From Microcebus murinus (taxonomy: Eukaryota > Chordata > Mammalia > Primates > Cheirogaleidae), in assembly GCF_040939455.1 (NCBI RefSeq), contig NC_134110.1, positions 442,001 through 506,000 of the forward strand: a DNA stretch of 64,000 nt. Reading direction: 5' to 3'. How positions within the stretch are numbered: position 1 is the first letter of the stretch; each line of letters begins with the position of its first letter. Shown here in pieces: positions 1 to 10,411 of the stretch. A model generated the notes under the pieces. It worked only from the letters and a program-made list of their open reading frames with translations. It had not been told where the DNA came from and did not search any database. A program made the translations under genes and the position numbers.

Positions 1-170
1 GGAGGAGGCCCGGCTCCTCATCACGGTTCTGTGTGCGAATCGGGCTGATTCGCACCCGCGCCCGGCGGTCCCTCTGTGTTCAGACTCCCTGAGGGGGCGA
101 GCGTTCTCACCGTCCCTCTCGTGTCTCCGAGGAGCCGGGCGACCTCCGTCCCGGGGTGTCTCCATGGGCC

Positions 171-235
171 ACCTGGCTCGCACCTGGCTCGCACCTGGCT
201 CGCACCTGGCTCGCACCTGGCTCGCACCTGGCTCG
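171..235. repeat. 11-bp minisatellite (ACCTGGCTCGC)6
   Basis: Six nearly perfect head-to-tail copies of ACCTGGCTCGC begin at 171. The copies are identical except for the last, so the array is young or recently homogenised. The unit contains ACCTGG, related to the CACCTG/CAGGTG core seen in other arrays of this window. Confidence 0.95.
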
Positions 236-782
236 GTTCGGACGGCGGCGTTTCCTTTTGCTGTCGAGCGCACTGCACACAGGAGGTGCGGTTGGCGCCG
301 TGGCGCTGCCCGCGCCGGGCTGGAGGCGGAGGTCGCGAAGCCCCACGTACCTGCCTCATCCGAGGCCCCCTTTGGGAGGCCCCCAGACCCCTGGGCTGGC
401 CCAGAAAATGCCGGAACGGGTCTGGTGGGAGGCGATGCCCCTTGTTCCCCGGATGACCTGGCCTGGAACCTGAGCGCGGTCTGGCCGTGTCACTCGCCCG
501 GGGCCTCTGGGGACCTGGCCTCCCGCCTCTCGCCTGGGGTTTCCAGAGCATTCCCGGGACCGCACCAGGGCTGGTCTGTCTCCGCGGCGCCTCGTGCCCA
601 GGGGTGGCCGCTGGGCGCCGTCCCACCCGGGCAGGCGGAGGCCCCTCTGGGGACGCGTCCCCCCACCGGCGTCCTCCCGGGCAGGACCGCGTGGCCGTGT
701 GCGGTCGGACACGAGGAGCCGCCTGCGGGTCTCGAGAGGGGCGTGGCGCCCGGCGTCTGCTCCAGAAGGCGGGTGCGGGCGC

Positions 783-839
783 CGTGGAAACGGGCGGCGT
801 GGAAACGGGCGGCGTGGAAACGGGCGGCGTGGAAACGGG
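783..839. repeat. 15-bp minisatellite (CGTGGAAACGGGCGG)~4
   Basis: There are three full copies and one partial copy of CGTGGAAACGGGCGG, without differences between copies. The 15-bp unit keeps one reading frame open, which explains the repeated hexa/pentapeptide seen when it is translated. I see no evidence of coding. Confidence 0.95.
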
Positions 840-946
840 GCGCCACGGCGCCGACGCTGGCTAGACGGGCGGCAGAGGGGTAGTGGGGGGGGCTCCCAGA
901 GAGGCGAGCTCGGGGGGCTCCAGTTCTGGTGGGACCCGGACCTCAG

Positions 947-1888
947 TGTTGTGTGTGTGTTTATGTTTGTGTTGTAAGTGTGTGTGTTTGTGTGTTGTGT
1001 TGTGTGTGTTCTGTGTTTTTGTGTGTTGTGTGTCTGTGTGTTGTGTGTTGCCTGTGTTGCGTGTTTGTGTGTGTGGTTGTGTGTTGTGTGTGCTGTGTGT
1101 TGTGTGTGTGCTGTGTGTGGTTGTGTGTTGTGTGTGTGCTGTGTGTGGTTGTGTGTTGTGTGTGTAATGTGGTTATGTGTGCGTTTTGTGTTTGTGTGTT
1201 GTGTTGTGTTTGTGTTGTGTGTGTTATATGTGGTTATGTGTACATTGTGTGTTGTGCGTGGTTATGTTGTGTTTGTGTATGTTGTATGTGTGTTGCATGT
1301 GTTTGTGTGTTGTATGTGTGTTGTTCTTGAGTGTGTTTGTTGTGTGTGGTTGTGTGTTGTGAGTGTGCTGTATGTGTGTTGTGTGTATTATATATCTGTG
1401 TTGTGTGTGTATTGTGTGTGTTGTGTGTATTATGCATGTGTTGTGTGTGTATTGTGTGTATTGTGTGTGTGTATTGTGTGTGTTGTGTGTGTTGTGTGTG
1501 TGTATTGTGTGTGTGTTGTGTGTGTGTATTGTGTGTGTTGTGTGTGTTGTGTGTGTTGTGTGTATGTATTATGTATGTGTTGTGTGTGTGTTGTGTGTGT
1601 ATTGTGTGTGTTGTGTGTGTGTATTGTGTGTGTTGTGTGTGTTGTGTGTATGTATTATGTATGTGTTGTGTGTGTGTGTTGTGTGTGTATTGTGTGTGTT
1701 GTGTGTGTTGTGTGTATGTATTATGTATGTGTTGTGTGTGTGTTGTGTGTGTATTGTGTGTGTTGTGTGTGTGTGTATTGTGTGTGTTGTGTGTGTTGTG
1801 TGTGTTGTGTGTGTGTGTGTATTGTGTGTGTGTGTGTGTGTGTATTGTTTGTGTTGTGTGTGTGTGTTGTGTGTGTTGTGTGTGTGTG
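947..1888. repeat. 0.94-kb G/T-only simple repeat (GTGTTGTGTGT-type)
   Basis: The plus strand is almost entirely G and T, with rare A in TATT or TATG interruptions and only occasional C. It is built from GTGT dinucleotide stretches broken by TGTTG and TGTATTG. In the second half, sub-blocks containing TATGTATTATGTATGTGTTG recur at about 1,560, 1,650 and 1,710, so a higher-order duplication sits on the simple repeat. Alternating GT tracts can adopt Z-DNA. The Cys/Val-rich open frames through it are artefacts. Confidence 0.97.
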
Positions 1889-4800
1889 TAGGCTAGAGGA
1901 GGGGTGAGCCTCTTCACGCAAAGGGACACAAGACCAAAGCGGGCAGGAAGACGAGCGTGGACCAGAACACGGGAAAAGCATCGCACAAGTCCCAGCTCTT
2001 CACGCCGGGCGGCCACGGACTCCACAGCGTCCGGGGGAGGCGCACACGTGTGTCGACCCGCCCCGCCTGCCCCTAGGCGCCGGCGTCCTGCGCGTGCTCT
2101 CGCCCGTCTGACCTCCGATGGCCCCCGCGTGTGACCAGAGGCGTGTGCGTCACCCGTGTTTGGAGTGGCCGTGACCTGCCCGCCCGCCCGTGACGTTGCC
2201 CGGCAGCCCCGCCGGCCCGCGCTCGGGGCCAGGGTCTCTGGGTCTGTCCGGACTTCGCCTCCCACATGCCGCACGCCTTACAGAGCCACCTGAACCTCAG
2301 TTTCCCCGTCGGCGAGACGCGCTGGCCGCAGGGTCGAGGCGGGGGGTGGGCCCCTCTTGGAGGTGCCAGGAAACGCTGCACGCAAGGGCCCGCTACACGT
2401 CCATCCCCACGGACGGCGCCGCATGTACCCTCCCGCAGCATGGCCGCTGTGCCGGTCCTGGCCTGCCCCACACGGCTCTGCGGACGGGAGACTCACGTCA
2501 AGCGGAGCGAGGCCGGATGGCCGGGGAGGGGAAACTGAGTCCACGTCAGGGCACGGGCGGGTGTACGCAGGGGTGGGGCAGGGACTGGACCGAGGGGACA
2601 GGCCTGGGGGTGCTCTGGGGGGACCCACACTTTTCCTGCCTTTTCAGGTGTCTCTTAGAGACGCCAGACGACCAGCACAGTCTCGCTCCCCGAGAAGATC
2701 TGGCTCAGTCTCTCTCTCTCACGCAGGTCACTCGGGCCTCGGTTTCCCCGTCTGTGAAACGGGGAGGTAACCCTCACCCACAGCGGCAAGCACGGGGGAG
2801 CAGGTCACACGACAGACCACGTGACCACGCCGAGCACACACGGCGACCTCCCCAGCGTGGAGCCGTCCTGGAAACTTCTGGGTGCTTGAAGCCGCCGCTC
2901 GGGGTTTCTGCCGTGAAGTTTTGGGGTTCGGGGTCTCAGGCGCCCCCGGGGGCCACCAAGGCTTGGGGTGCAGTGTTTCAACCCTTCGCACGGAGCCTCG
3001 AGTTGACGCCCGGCGCGCACACAGGGGAGAGGGGCGTCCGGGCTTCCTGAGGCAGAGTTGGGGGGCCCCTGCCCGGCCCTGCCCCCTGAGAGATCCCCAC
3101 TGAACCCCAAGTCCCAGCACTGGAAGCCGACTCGGGGTTGGAGACCGGAGGTCCCAGAGAAGGCGGACGGTTTCCCAGGATAATGCAAACAGCCCCCCGC
3201 TTTCCCCTGGCCTCGGTTTCCCCCTCCGTGCCCGGGAGAGGGAGGGCGTGCGTGCGGTCAGCCCGACCGACTGTCCGGCGTTCCCGGGCGGCCACTCCCG
3301 CCCGGCGCGCGGCGCACACGCCCCCTGGTGGTGGGAGAGGCCCCGGCCGCCCAGCGGGCTGTTCCTGGCTTGGCAGACAGAGGAGGCTTGGGCGGGTGAC
3401 CTGTCCCCGGGCCAGGGTGACCTGGCAGGGCACGGGGCTGTCAGGCTCCCTCTCTTGCTTCTCAGGTCCTCACGCTGGGGGGAGCATCAGAGGCCCGGTG
3501 CTACCTGCTGTGCAACCAGGGCCGGGCCTCTCGCCCTCTCTGATCTCGGCTCCCTCACCTGCGAGGTCAGGGGGCTTGGGCGGCTTCAGGGCTTTTTTAC
3601 CTGGGCTCTCTGCATCCCTGGCGGGGGATGTAGTGAAATCCCTGAAATTTTTAAAGAAAGTAAAATTTTCATGGGTATAAGCCGGGTTTTTTTGGGGAGG
3701 GGGGAGAGGGTCTAGAGCTTTCTAGAATTACTTTCTTCAAGAGGGCTGGTCCTCTGCAAGCCCCTGGTTCCGATGGAGCCCGAGGGGACCGGGCTCGGGA
3801 ATTCTGGGAGCCCCCCGCCCCAACTTCGGAACGTCGGTGCACCCGGACAGCTCGGAGGACTTGCATCCGGCAAAGGCATCCAGATAGCCAGTGACGTGAA
3901 GAAAAGCTAAGAGAGAAAGAAAGAAAAGACGAACCCTCCCAGGTAAGTGCTGAGAGCTAACCGATGGCCAAGCCCTGCTCAGTCCCTGGCAGCGGCTGCC
4001 CCAAGCTGGGCCGGGGCCTGGGGCTGGTGGCCGAGCCCTGGAGCTGGGCCGACACCCCCGGCCGGCAGGGGCGCGGTCTGGGGTTTCCTGCCCTGGTGGT
4101 CCCCGGGGAAGCTCAGAGACAGACGGACACCCACCCACGGCTGGCAGAGCGGGGAGGACTCTTGTCCCGGAGACCCAGCCTTTTCCAGGCCACCGCGATG
4201 GCCCCGTCCTGACCCCACCCCAAAGCCCCACTTGGGCTCGGAGCCACGCCCGGCCGGAAGGGCTGCTCCGCCCCGGCTCTCTTTCTTTGCAAAGCCTCCA
4301 GCAGGGGCTGGGGGAGGAAGAGGGAGGTGGGGTCGTTCCCACGGCACGGCTGCGGGCTTTGAGGTTCAGAGATGCCGAGGGGCGCGCCCCGAATCACGGG
4401 GCGTGTAGGTGGCTGGGCCGGGTTTCCAGTCCCGCCCCGCAGCGGCACCTGCGGGATTTTGAGAGCTCACGGGGAAGGGGGTTTCCCAACGTGGCTTCCC
4501 GGGCTGCAGGAGGCCCCGGCGGGCTGCAGGACGCCAGCTCCGGGGGCTCTGGGTGTTGCTGAGAGTCAAGCAGTGGGATTTGGGGCCTGCCCGCGCCTGG
4601 GCCACCCCGGCAGCCAGCTAACATTGCCCCTCGACTCTGCCACTTGTATTTCTCGTTTCCCCTGCGGTGACGGTGACCGAGAATCTGACCCCGACACTCC
4701 CAGCGCCACGCCCTGTCTCTCTGCCGCAGGGCCTGGAGTCCACCACCACGCAGACGCCGAGCCTCTGCGCACTTCTCCGGGTGTCCAGACCGGCGGTTCG

Positions 4801-5460
4801 GGGGCCCCTCCCTGCACGGCCGGGCAGGACCACACCCGCCTGCCCCAGAGCGGGTTTGCCCGCGCCAGGCGCCTGCAAGCTCCGAGCTCCCCGCCCAGCC
4901 TCCCCAGCCGGCCTCCCGTCTTCCCTGGGCTTTGCCGGGCGTCTGGGAACCAGCAGGCTGTGGGGGTGGCGCTCGTCTTTGCAGAGGGGCCCGTGGACGC
5001 CTGCGCTCCCGGCCAGCAGAGGGTCCCCGACCCGGTCCCCGAGTTTGATCTGTACCCGGCCCGGGTCCCGTCCCTCAGCCGAGGCTGCACCCCAGGTCAG
5101 CACGGGGCTGCTCCAGACCGGCCGTGGAGCTCAAGTTCATTCGCTCATGTGGTCAGCGTGCATTCATTGGGCACCGACTGTATGCCAGTGGCCTCTGTTC
5201 AGGGCGTGTTCTTGCTCTGTGTATTTGTGCTGGTGTAGCCGTGCTCCGTGCAGGTCTGTGCATGGCACACGCATGCCCCACGCCCGCTGAGCAAATGAAT
5301 GAGTGACTGAACTCGGGGTGCAGCGAACCGAACCCCCCAAGTCGGTGTTTCTAGGGGCTGCTCTTGAGCCAAGCGTCTGCTGCTCCGAACACAGTGGCAG
5401 TCACTTCTCTGAAACCACAGGCAGGATTTTATCCTTGCCCCCATTCAACGTCACCTGCTT
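1889..5460. other. 3.6 kb GC-rich unique sequence with MIR-tail-like fragments
   Basis: No gene is recognised here. Small fragments resembling the MIR 3' part (CTCAGTTTCCCC followed by GTCTGTGAAACGGGG-like text) occur near 2,295-2,320, 2,735-2,790 and 3,205-3,240. An L2/MIR-type phrase (attcattgggcaccgactgtatgcca) is at about 5,160. CpG is frequent. The open frames overlap on both strands and have no family resemblance I can name. Confidence 0.45.
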
Positions 5461-5837
5461 GTGCCAGGTGTCTCCCGCTTGTGCCAGGTGTCTCCCACTT
5501 GTGCCAGGTGTCACTCGCTTGTGCCAGGTGTCTCCCACTTGTGCCAGGTGTCACTCGCTTGTGCCAGGTATCTCCTGCTTGTGCCAGGTGTCTCCTGTTT
5601 GTTCCAGGTGTCACCTGCTTGTGCCAGGTGTCACCCGCTTGTGCCAGGTGTCTCCCGCTTGTGCCAGGTGTCACCCGCTTGTGCCAGGTGTCTCCCGCTT
5701 GTGCCAGGTGTCACCTGCTTGTGCCAGGTGTCTCCCACTTGTGCCAGGTGTCACTCGCTTGTGCCAGGTATCTCCTGCTTGTGCCAGGTGTCTCCTGCTT
5801 GTGCCAGGTGTCAACTGCTTGTGCCAGGTGTCACCTG
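5461..5837. repeat. 20-bp minisatellite, ~19 copies (GTGCCAGGTGTCTCCCGCTT)
   Basis: Eighteen full units and one partial unit stand in perfect 20-bp register, with no indels. Variation is confined to a few positions: TCTCCC versus TCACCC or TCACTC, GCTT versus ACTT, and GGTG versus GGTA. The variant order from 5,521 to 5,620 is repeated almost exactly from 5,721 to 5,820, so there is a 200-bp (10-unit) higher-order period. Each unit holds the CCAGGTGT core. Confidence 0.97.
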
Positions 5838-6675
5838 TCCCTCCGGACCCGTCACCGTCCTCTGTGCCACTCTCCGCCCCAGAGCTGACCAGTCCGGCCA
5901 GGCTCCCCCGTCTCTGGGCTTGTCGGCCCATTTGGCCGGTGGGCGGCTCCTGCTGGAACCGGAGGGAGGTGGAGAGTGTACCCCCCGCCTCCCCCCCCAG
6001 GGCGGGCACCTGTGTCCTTCAGCCAAAGGCCACCTTCCCCTTGGCGGCCTCCTGTGCAGGGTTCTCTCTCCTGGGTCTCACACCTGCCTCCTTGTGGCTC
6101 CGCAGCTCTGCGATTGCTACGCTGGTTACGGCTCTGTCTTCCGAGTTCTTCAAACCCCAACCGCGGCTTTGTAGATCGTCCTTTACAGACAACCCAGCCT
6201 CAGATTACGCCCCACTGAGAGTGTGCGGGCAGTCCCCGGCGAGACCCCGGCGGGTGGAACTGGAGCTGCCCAGCGTCCTTAGGTGACAGCCCGGCTCACA
6301 GGTATTCAGTTCCCTGTCATTGCTTCGCTATTTCAGAATTACCTTTATTTTTTTTTTGTTTTTGCATGCATGCAGTTTTTGTAGCAGAAAGTTTTTAAGT
6401 AAAATAAAAAATCAATGTTATAAACTTTGGTTATGGTTTCCATTGGGATTACACATCTTTACAATATTATCTCCTGCCTCAAGAGAACACCCTGTATTTG
6501 TAATTATCAACATTAAAGTCTCCTTTGGAGTTTCTCAATGAAAGCCATTTTTTTTCTTATATGTCTGACATAGTTCTTAAGTTTATTTTCAGATACACGT
6601 ATATGACGTGTCCACATAAATACATACACCTGTATAGTCAATTAAAATACGTATAGAACATTTTCCATCATATTT
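5838..6675. other. Unique sequence turning from GC-rich to AT-rich
   Basis: The first 460 bp are GC-rich. From about 6,330 the sequence becomes AT-rich, with T-runs and an AAATAAAAAATC stretch, and it has the look of a decayed interspersed repeat that I cannot assign. No gene is seen. Confidence 0.4.
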
Positions 6676-7003
<328 letters not shown>

Positions 7004-7580
7004 GACATCTGTCCTCTTAAAGGGCGGTGGGACAGTGGAGGGGTCGTCTCCGTGCCCAGTCCCCCTCTATCCTCTGCTGCTTCCTGGGGGTGCCAGGAAG
7101 GGGGGTGCAGGATCCAAGGGAGGGAATGTTCGGTTTTCAAGCGCTTTGACGACATGCGGGGAGCGCCCAGGCTGGCCCCTGCCTCCTGCACCTGGGCTGA
7201 GGTGTGTGCACCTGCGGGTGTTTTGGGCCTGGGCCTGGCGGTGTCCGCACTCACTTTTCACGCTCACGGTGCGAGATCGAGCTGCCTGTGCTCGCACGCA
7301 GACAGGCTCACAGCTCTACAAACGGCTCCGTGCTCTGCTAGAGCGGGGGTGGGGAGGCTCCTCCTTCGGGAAACTCTGATGTGTCCTCACCCCACTGGGG
7401 ACAGGCCGGGGCAGCGGGGACACGAGGGGACCTGGCTATGCAGGTGCTGGGGGGCGGTTCCAAGCCCACGTCTCCTCCAGGGAGTTCTCACCAGGTATCC
7501 CGGGTGTCCCCGGCAGTCAAATGATTTCATGTAGAGCGTGATGGGGAATAAATAGGCCTTCGAATAAGGTGTTTTCGAGC
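7004..7580. other. Unique sequence, nothing recognised
   Basis: GC-rich sequence between an Alu and a mariner-type MITE. I see no motif, repeat or convincing open frame. Confidence 0.4.
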
Positions 7581-7582
7581 TA

Positions 7583-8022
7583 CCGTCTTTCCCCCCAAAC
7601 AAGACCTACCCATAAAACAAGCCCCGGCAGGATATCTAAGCATGTAGAAGCCCCACCCCGAAAATCAGCCCTGGTGACGGGCGTGGCTGCGCAGCGTCTG
7701 CACTACCCGTGCGTGTGGTCGCGGGGCGGGAAAGAACACGAGCAGCCCTTCCCATCCCCGTGAGAGCTCTGTGGCTCCACAGGAGAGATCGGGGCCGGTG
7801 GCTCTAAGGGAAACAGAGTCACAAGACATTCAGGACGGGATTCGGGGTCTGGAGAGTGAGGATGATGTTCCAGAAGAAGACGACTTCACTCTATTTGAAT
7901 CAATGTAGATGGTTATGCCGTCCTTAAAAAAAAAAATAACACATCCCCCGAAAATAAGCCCTAGGGTGTCTTCTTGAGGAAAAATAAATATAAGACCCTG
8001 TCTTGTTTTCGGGGAAACACAG
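7583..8022 (+). mobile_element. Tc1/mariner-like MITE, copy 1
   Basis: The left end reads CCGTCTTTCCCCCCAAACAA. The reverse complement of the right end reads CTGTGTTTCCCCGAAAACAA, so the element has terminal inverted repeats. It is flanked by TA at 7,581-7,582 and 8,023-8,024, the target duplication typical of Tc1/mariner. At 440 bp it is too short to be autonomous. From 7,810 to 7,908 there is an in-frame stretch of 32 codons before TAG, ending ...SEDDVPEEDDFTLFESM. The acidic composition fits the C-terminal tail of a pogo/Tigger-like transposase left behind by internal deletion (inference). A second copy lies at 58,438. Confidence 0.85.
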
Positions 8023-8024
8023 TA

Positions 8025-8691
8025 CGTCTTTTTCTCCCCAAGGATTAGGCTGCTCGACTGGAGGTTGAAACTTTCTGCTTTGCTCACGAGCCCGGGATCT
8101 CCTCGACCAGGCCCAGCAGAGCTCTGGGGACGCGGCGGTTATTTTGGGGTGTTTATCATCAGAGCAAACCTCCCCCCGCCTGGGCCTGTCTCGACGATCG
8201 CTTCTAGAATCGAGTCCTCGTTGTCGAGCGTGGCTTTGGAAGCCCTGTGGCGCGTGAGCTCTGAGAGGGCTGGGCTCCTTCTAGCTGCATTTTTGCAGGG
8301 CTTATGGGAGTGAGCCGGAATGTCAGAGCTTGTTTTCTTTGTGGATTTATTACTGGTGACCTTGGGAGGGACTTCCCACTGGGGTAAGCCCTTTCTCAGC
8401 AGCGAGACAGAGAGAGGATCCTGCCCTGACCCGAGAGACCCGACCTGAGTCTTAGCTACGGCTCTGCCATTGACCCGGGGCGGCTTTGGGCGAAGCACTT
8501 CTTTGCTAATGTCTTCCCACCCGGGAAGTACGGGGCCGGCCCCGACCCACTCCTACAGACTCTAAAATCTGCTAATATGGGAAAGATGTCCCTGAGGGCC
8601 TTCACCCCAAGAATCCTTCACTATAGGATTCCTTCCATCCTTCTCCGACTGGTTCCAGACAGAAATGAGGGTTCGGGCCTGCAGGAGGATC
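8025..8691. other. Unique sequence, nothing recognised
   Basis: Single-copy sequence of intermediate GC between two MITEs. I could not assign any gene or repeat. Confidence 0.4.
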
Positions 8692-8699
8692 ACACAGTC

Positions 8700-8901
8700 C
8701 AGGTGTCCTCAAACTACGGCCCGTGGGCCACATGCAGGTGTTTTTGCACGTTTGTATTTTTACTTCAAAATAAGACATGTGTAGTGCGCCTAGGAATTTG
8801 TTCATCGTTTTTTTTTTTTTTTTTAAACTATAGTCCGGCCCTCCAGCGGTCTGAGGGACAGTGAACTGGCCCACCCTGCTTAAAAAGTCTTAGGACCCCT
8901 G
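8700..8901 (-). mobile_element. hAT-type MITE, copy 1
   Basis: A 202-bp element begins CAGGTGTCCTCAAACTAC and ends AGTCTTAGGACCCCTG, so its ends are inverted (CAGGGGTCCT). The flanking 8-mers are ACACAGTC (8,692-8,699) and ACACAGTG (8,902-8,909), 7/8 identical and of hAT target-duplication length. A 16-base T-run lies inside. It shares its interior with the copy at 62,832. Strand is given relative to the copy at 15,860, whose first end reads TCCTCAAACTTTTTAAACAG. Confidence 0.88.
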
Positions 8902-8933
8902 ACACAGTGCATTCTCAGCAAGGGGAGCCGTCT

Positions 8934-9240
8934 TAGTCCATTCGGCTGCGATGACAAAATGCCGTCAACTGTGCACGCCATCCACAGCAGGGGCACGCCC
9001 CACAGACGGGGGGCCGGGAAGCCCCAGATCAAGGTGCCAGGAGACTCCCGGTCTGGGGAGAGCCCCCTTCCTCCTCGCCGTCTGCTCCTGCTGGGAGGGA
9101 CAAGGCAGCCTCTTCCATAAGGGCACCCATGACCCCAAATCGTGGGACCTCGTCACCTCCCAAAGGCCCCACCTCCTAAGGCATCCTCACGGCGGTTAGC
9201 ATGTCAACATGTGAATCCGGGGGAGACGAGAACATTCAGA
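8934..9240 (-). mobile_element. MaLR (MST/MLT1-type) solo LTR, antisense
   Basis: It opens CTTAGTCCATTCGGCTGC, continues through GGGAAGCCCCAGATCAAGGTGCC and CACCTCCCAAAGGCCCCACCTCC, and ends near CAACATGTGAATCCGGGGGAGACG. This is the layout of a reverse-complemented MaLR LTR. It is heavily decayed and has no internal region. A sense-strand relative is at 39,646. Confidence 0.8.
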
Positions 9241-9269
9241 CTGCAGCAGGGGTTACACTGGCAGGGCGA

Positions 9270-9472
9270 CAACATCCGTCGGGTGCCGGGCAGGTGGGAG
9301 GAGGGGACGGGGGAGGGGCGTATTCACACCTGACAGGTGCGGTGCGAGCCGTCTGGGGGATGGGCACAGTGGAAGCTCTGACTCGGGCGGGGTGGGGCGA
9401 GGGCAATACACATAACCCCAACCGCTGTGGCCCCCGTAATATGCTGAAATAGAAATAAAATAAAATAAAAAA
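9270..9472 (+). mobile_element. 5'-truncated L1 3' end with 11-bp TSD
   Basis: About 200 bp of L1 3' UTR: a G-rich stretch, GTCTGGGGGATGGGCACAG, then CCCCCGTAATATGCTGAAAT followed by an AAAATAAAAT tail. The sequence TGGCAGGGCGA occurs exactly at both borders (9,259-9,269 and 9,473-9,483). It is therefore a complete, severely 5'-truncated retrotransposition event and not a random remnant. Confidence 0.85.
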
Positions 9473-9483
9473 TGGCAGGGCGA

Positions 9484-10411
9484 TTGTTTGAAGCTGGGAT
9501 CTCCCGGAAGCAGGTCCCCAGGGGAGCACCTGGGAGCAGGTGGTTTATCCGGGAGGTCGGGTGGGGGAAGGGGGATGAGGCGGGGAAGGAGGCGGCAGGG
9601 AGAGGCACAGCCACCGCGGGCGGTCGGGGCGCCATCCTCCCGGGGACTCTGGGACACACCCCTGGCCGTTGTGCCCCCCGAGGACGAGGTGGCCGGGCCA
9701 CCAGCTCCCCAGGGCCTGCAGCTTCCATCCGTGTGAGCCGAGGAGCAGCCGTGGGTGCAGGGCGGGTGTGCACAGGCTCGTGAGTGGGGCACAGGGCGGG
9801 CGGGGCTGGGCGTCTGCTCTGCGGGTGCCATATGGGGACGCCGGGCTGGTTGTTCCTGTCGTGCGCTGCGCTAGAGCGTGCGGGAACGGTAGCCCGAGCA
9901 AGACTTGTAGCAAGCCCGGGCGTCCTTGGAGGTCCTGTGTTGTAGACGGGGGTCGCGCTGAGTTAGAAGGAAGACGCTGCAGACATGGAAGGGATACCTG
10001 AAGGTCTGGCCGTGCTGAGACCGCGTGACATCGATGACACTAGGGAGTCGGGAGAAATCTGCGGTGAGAGCCGTCTCTGAGACCCCGCAGGGACGGGGCG
10101 GGCGGGGTGTGGGAACGGGGCGTGCGGGGACCGTGGGTGCCCCAGACGTCTCCGTACACGAGGACGGACGGCCTCGAGGTTTCCCATCGACCTGCTTCCA
10201 GGGGAGCACAGCAGCAGAGGATTTGCTGATCGGCCTTTTCTCCCCCATTCTGCCCACGCCATCGTCGTGGAGATGGAAACCAGAAAGGGCCCGAGGAAGA
10301 GGCTCCCGCACCACCCACCCGGCAGATGGAGCATGCGATACTCAGGACATGCATGGAGGGGCAGCCCCTGTCCTTCACGGAGATAGAATGAAATGTTCCT
10401 GTGGTGGGAGG
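9484..10411. other. Unique GC-rich sequence, no gene seen
   Basis: CpG-rich, apparently single-copy sequence. Frames are open on both strands, as expected from base composition. I recognise no protein family, splice pattern or repeat. Confidence 0.4.

Larger units (their letters stand above)
1..946. other. GC/CpG-rich unique sequence, no gene seen
   Basis: This is CpG-rich, apparently single-copy sequence holding two short minisatellites (listed separately). Several overlapping open frames run through it on both strands. Open frames are expected in sequence this GC-rich, because stop triplets are rare. None has a recognisable domain, a splice pattern or a plausible start context. It could be part of a CpG island, but no promoter motif stands out. 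Confidence 0.5.

Noticed and set aside
978..1907. Cys/Val-rich 309-codon ORF in the G/T array
   Set aside because: G/T-only sequence has few stop triplets. The reverse strand is equally open as a His/Thr repeat, so this is simple-repeat translation.
7830..8087. Minus-strand ORF containing a Ser-rich, basic product shared with 58,668-58,985
   Set aside because: The similarity is explained by the shared MITE. The plus-strand frame with a conserved stop is the better candidate for real ancestry.
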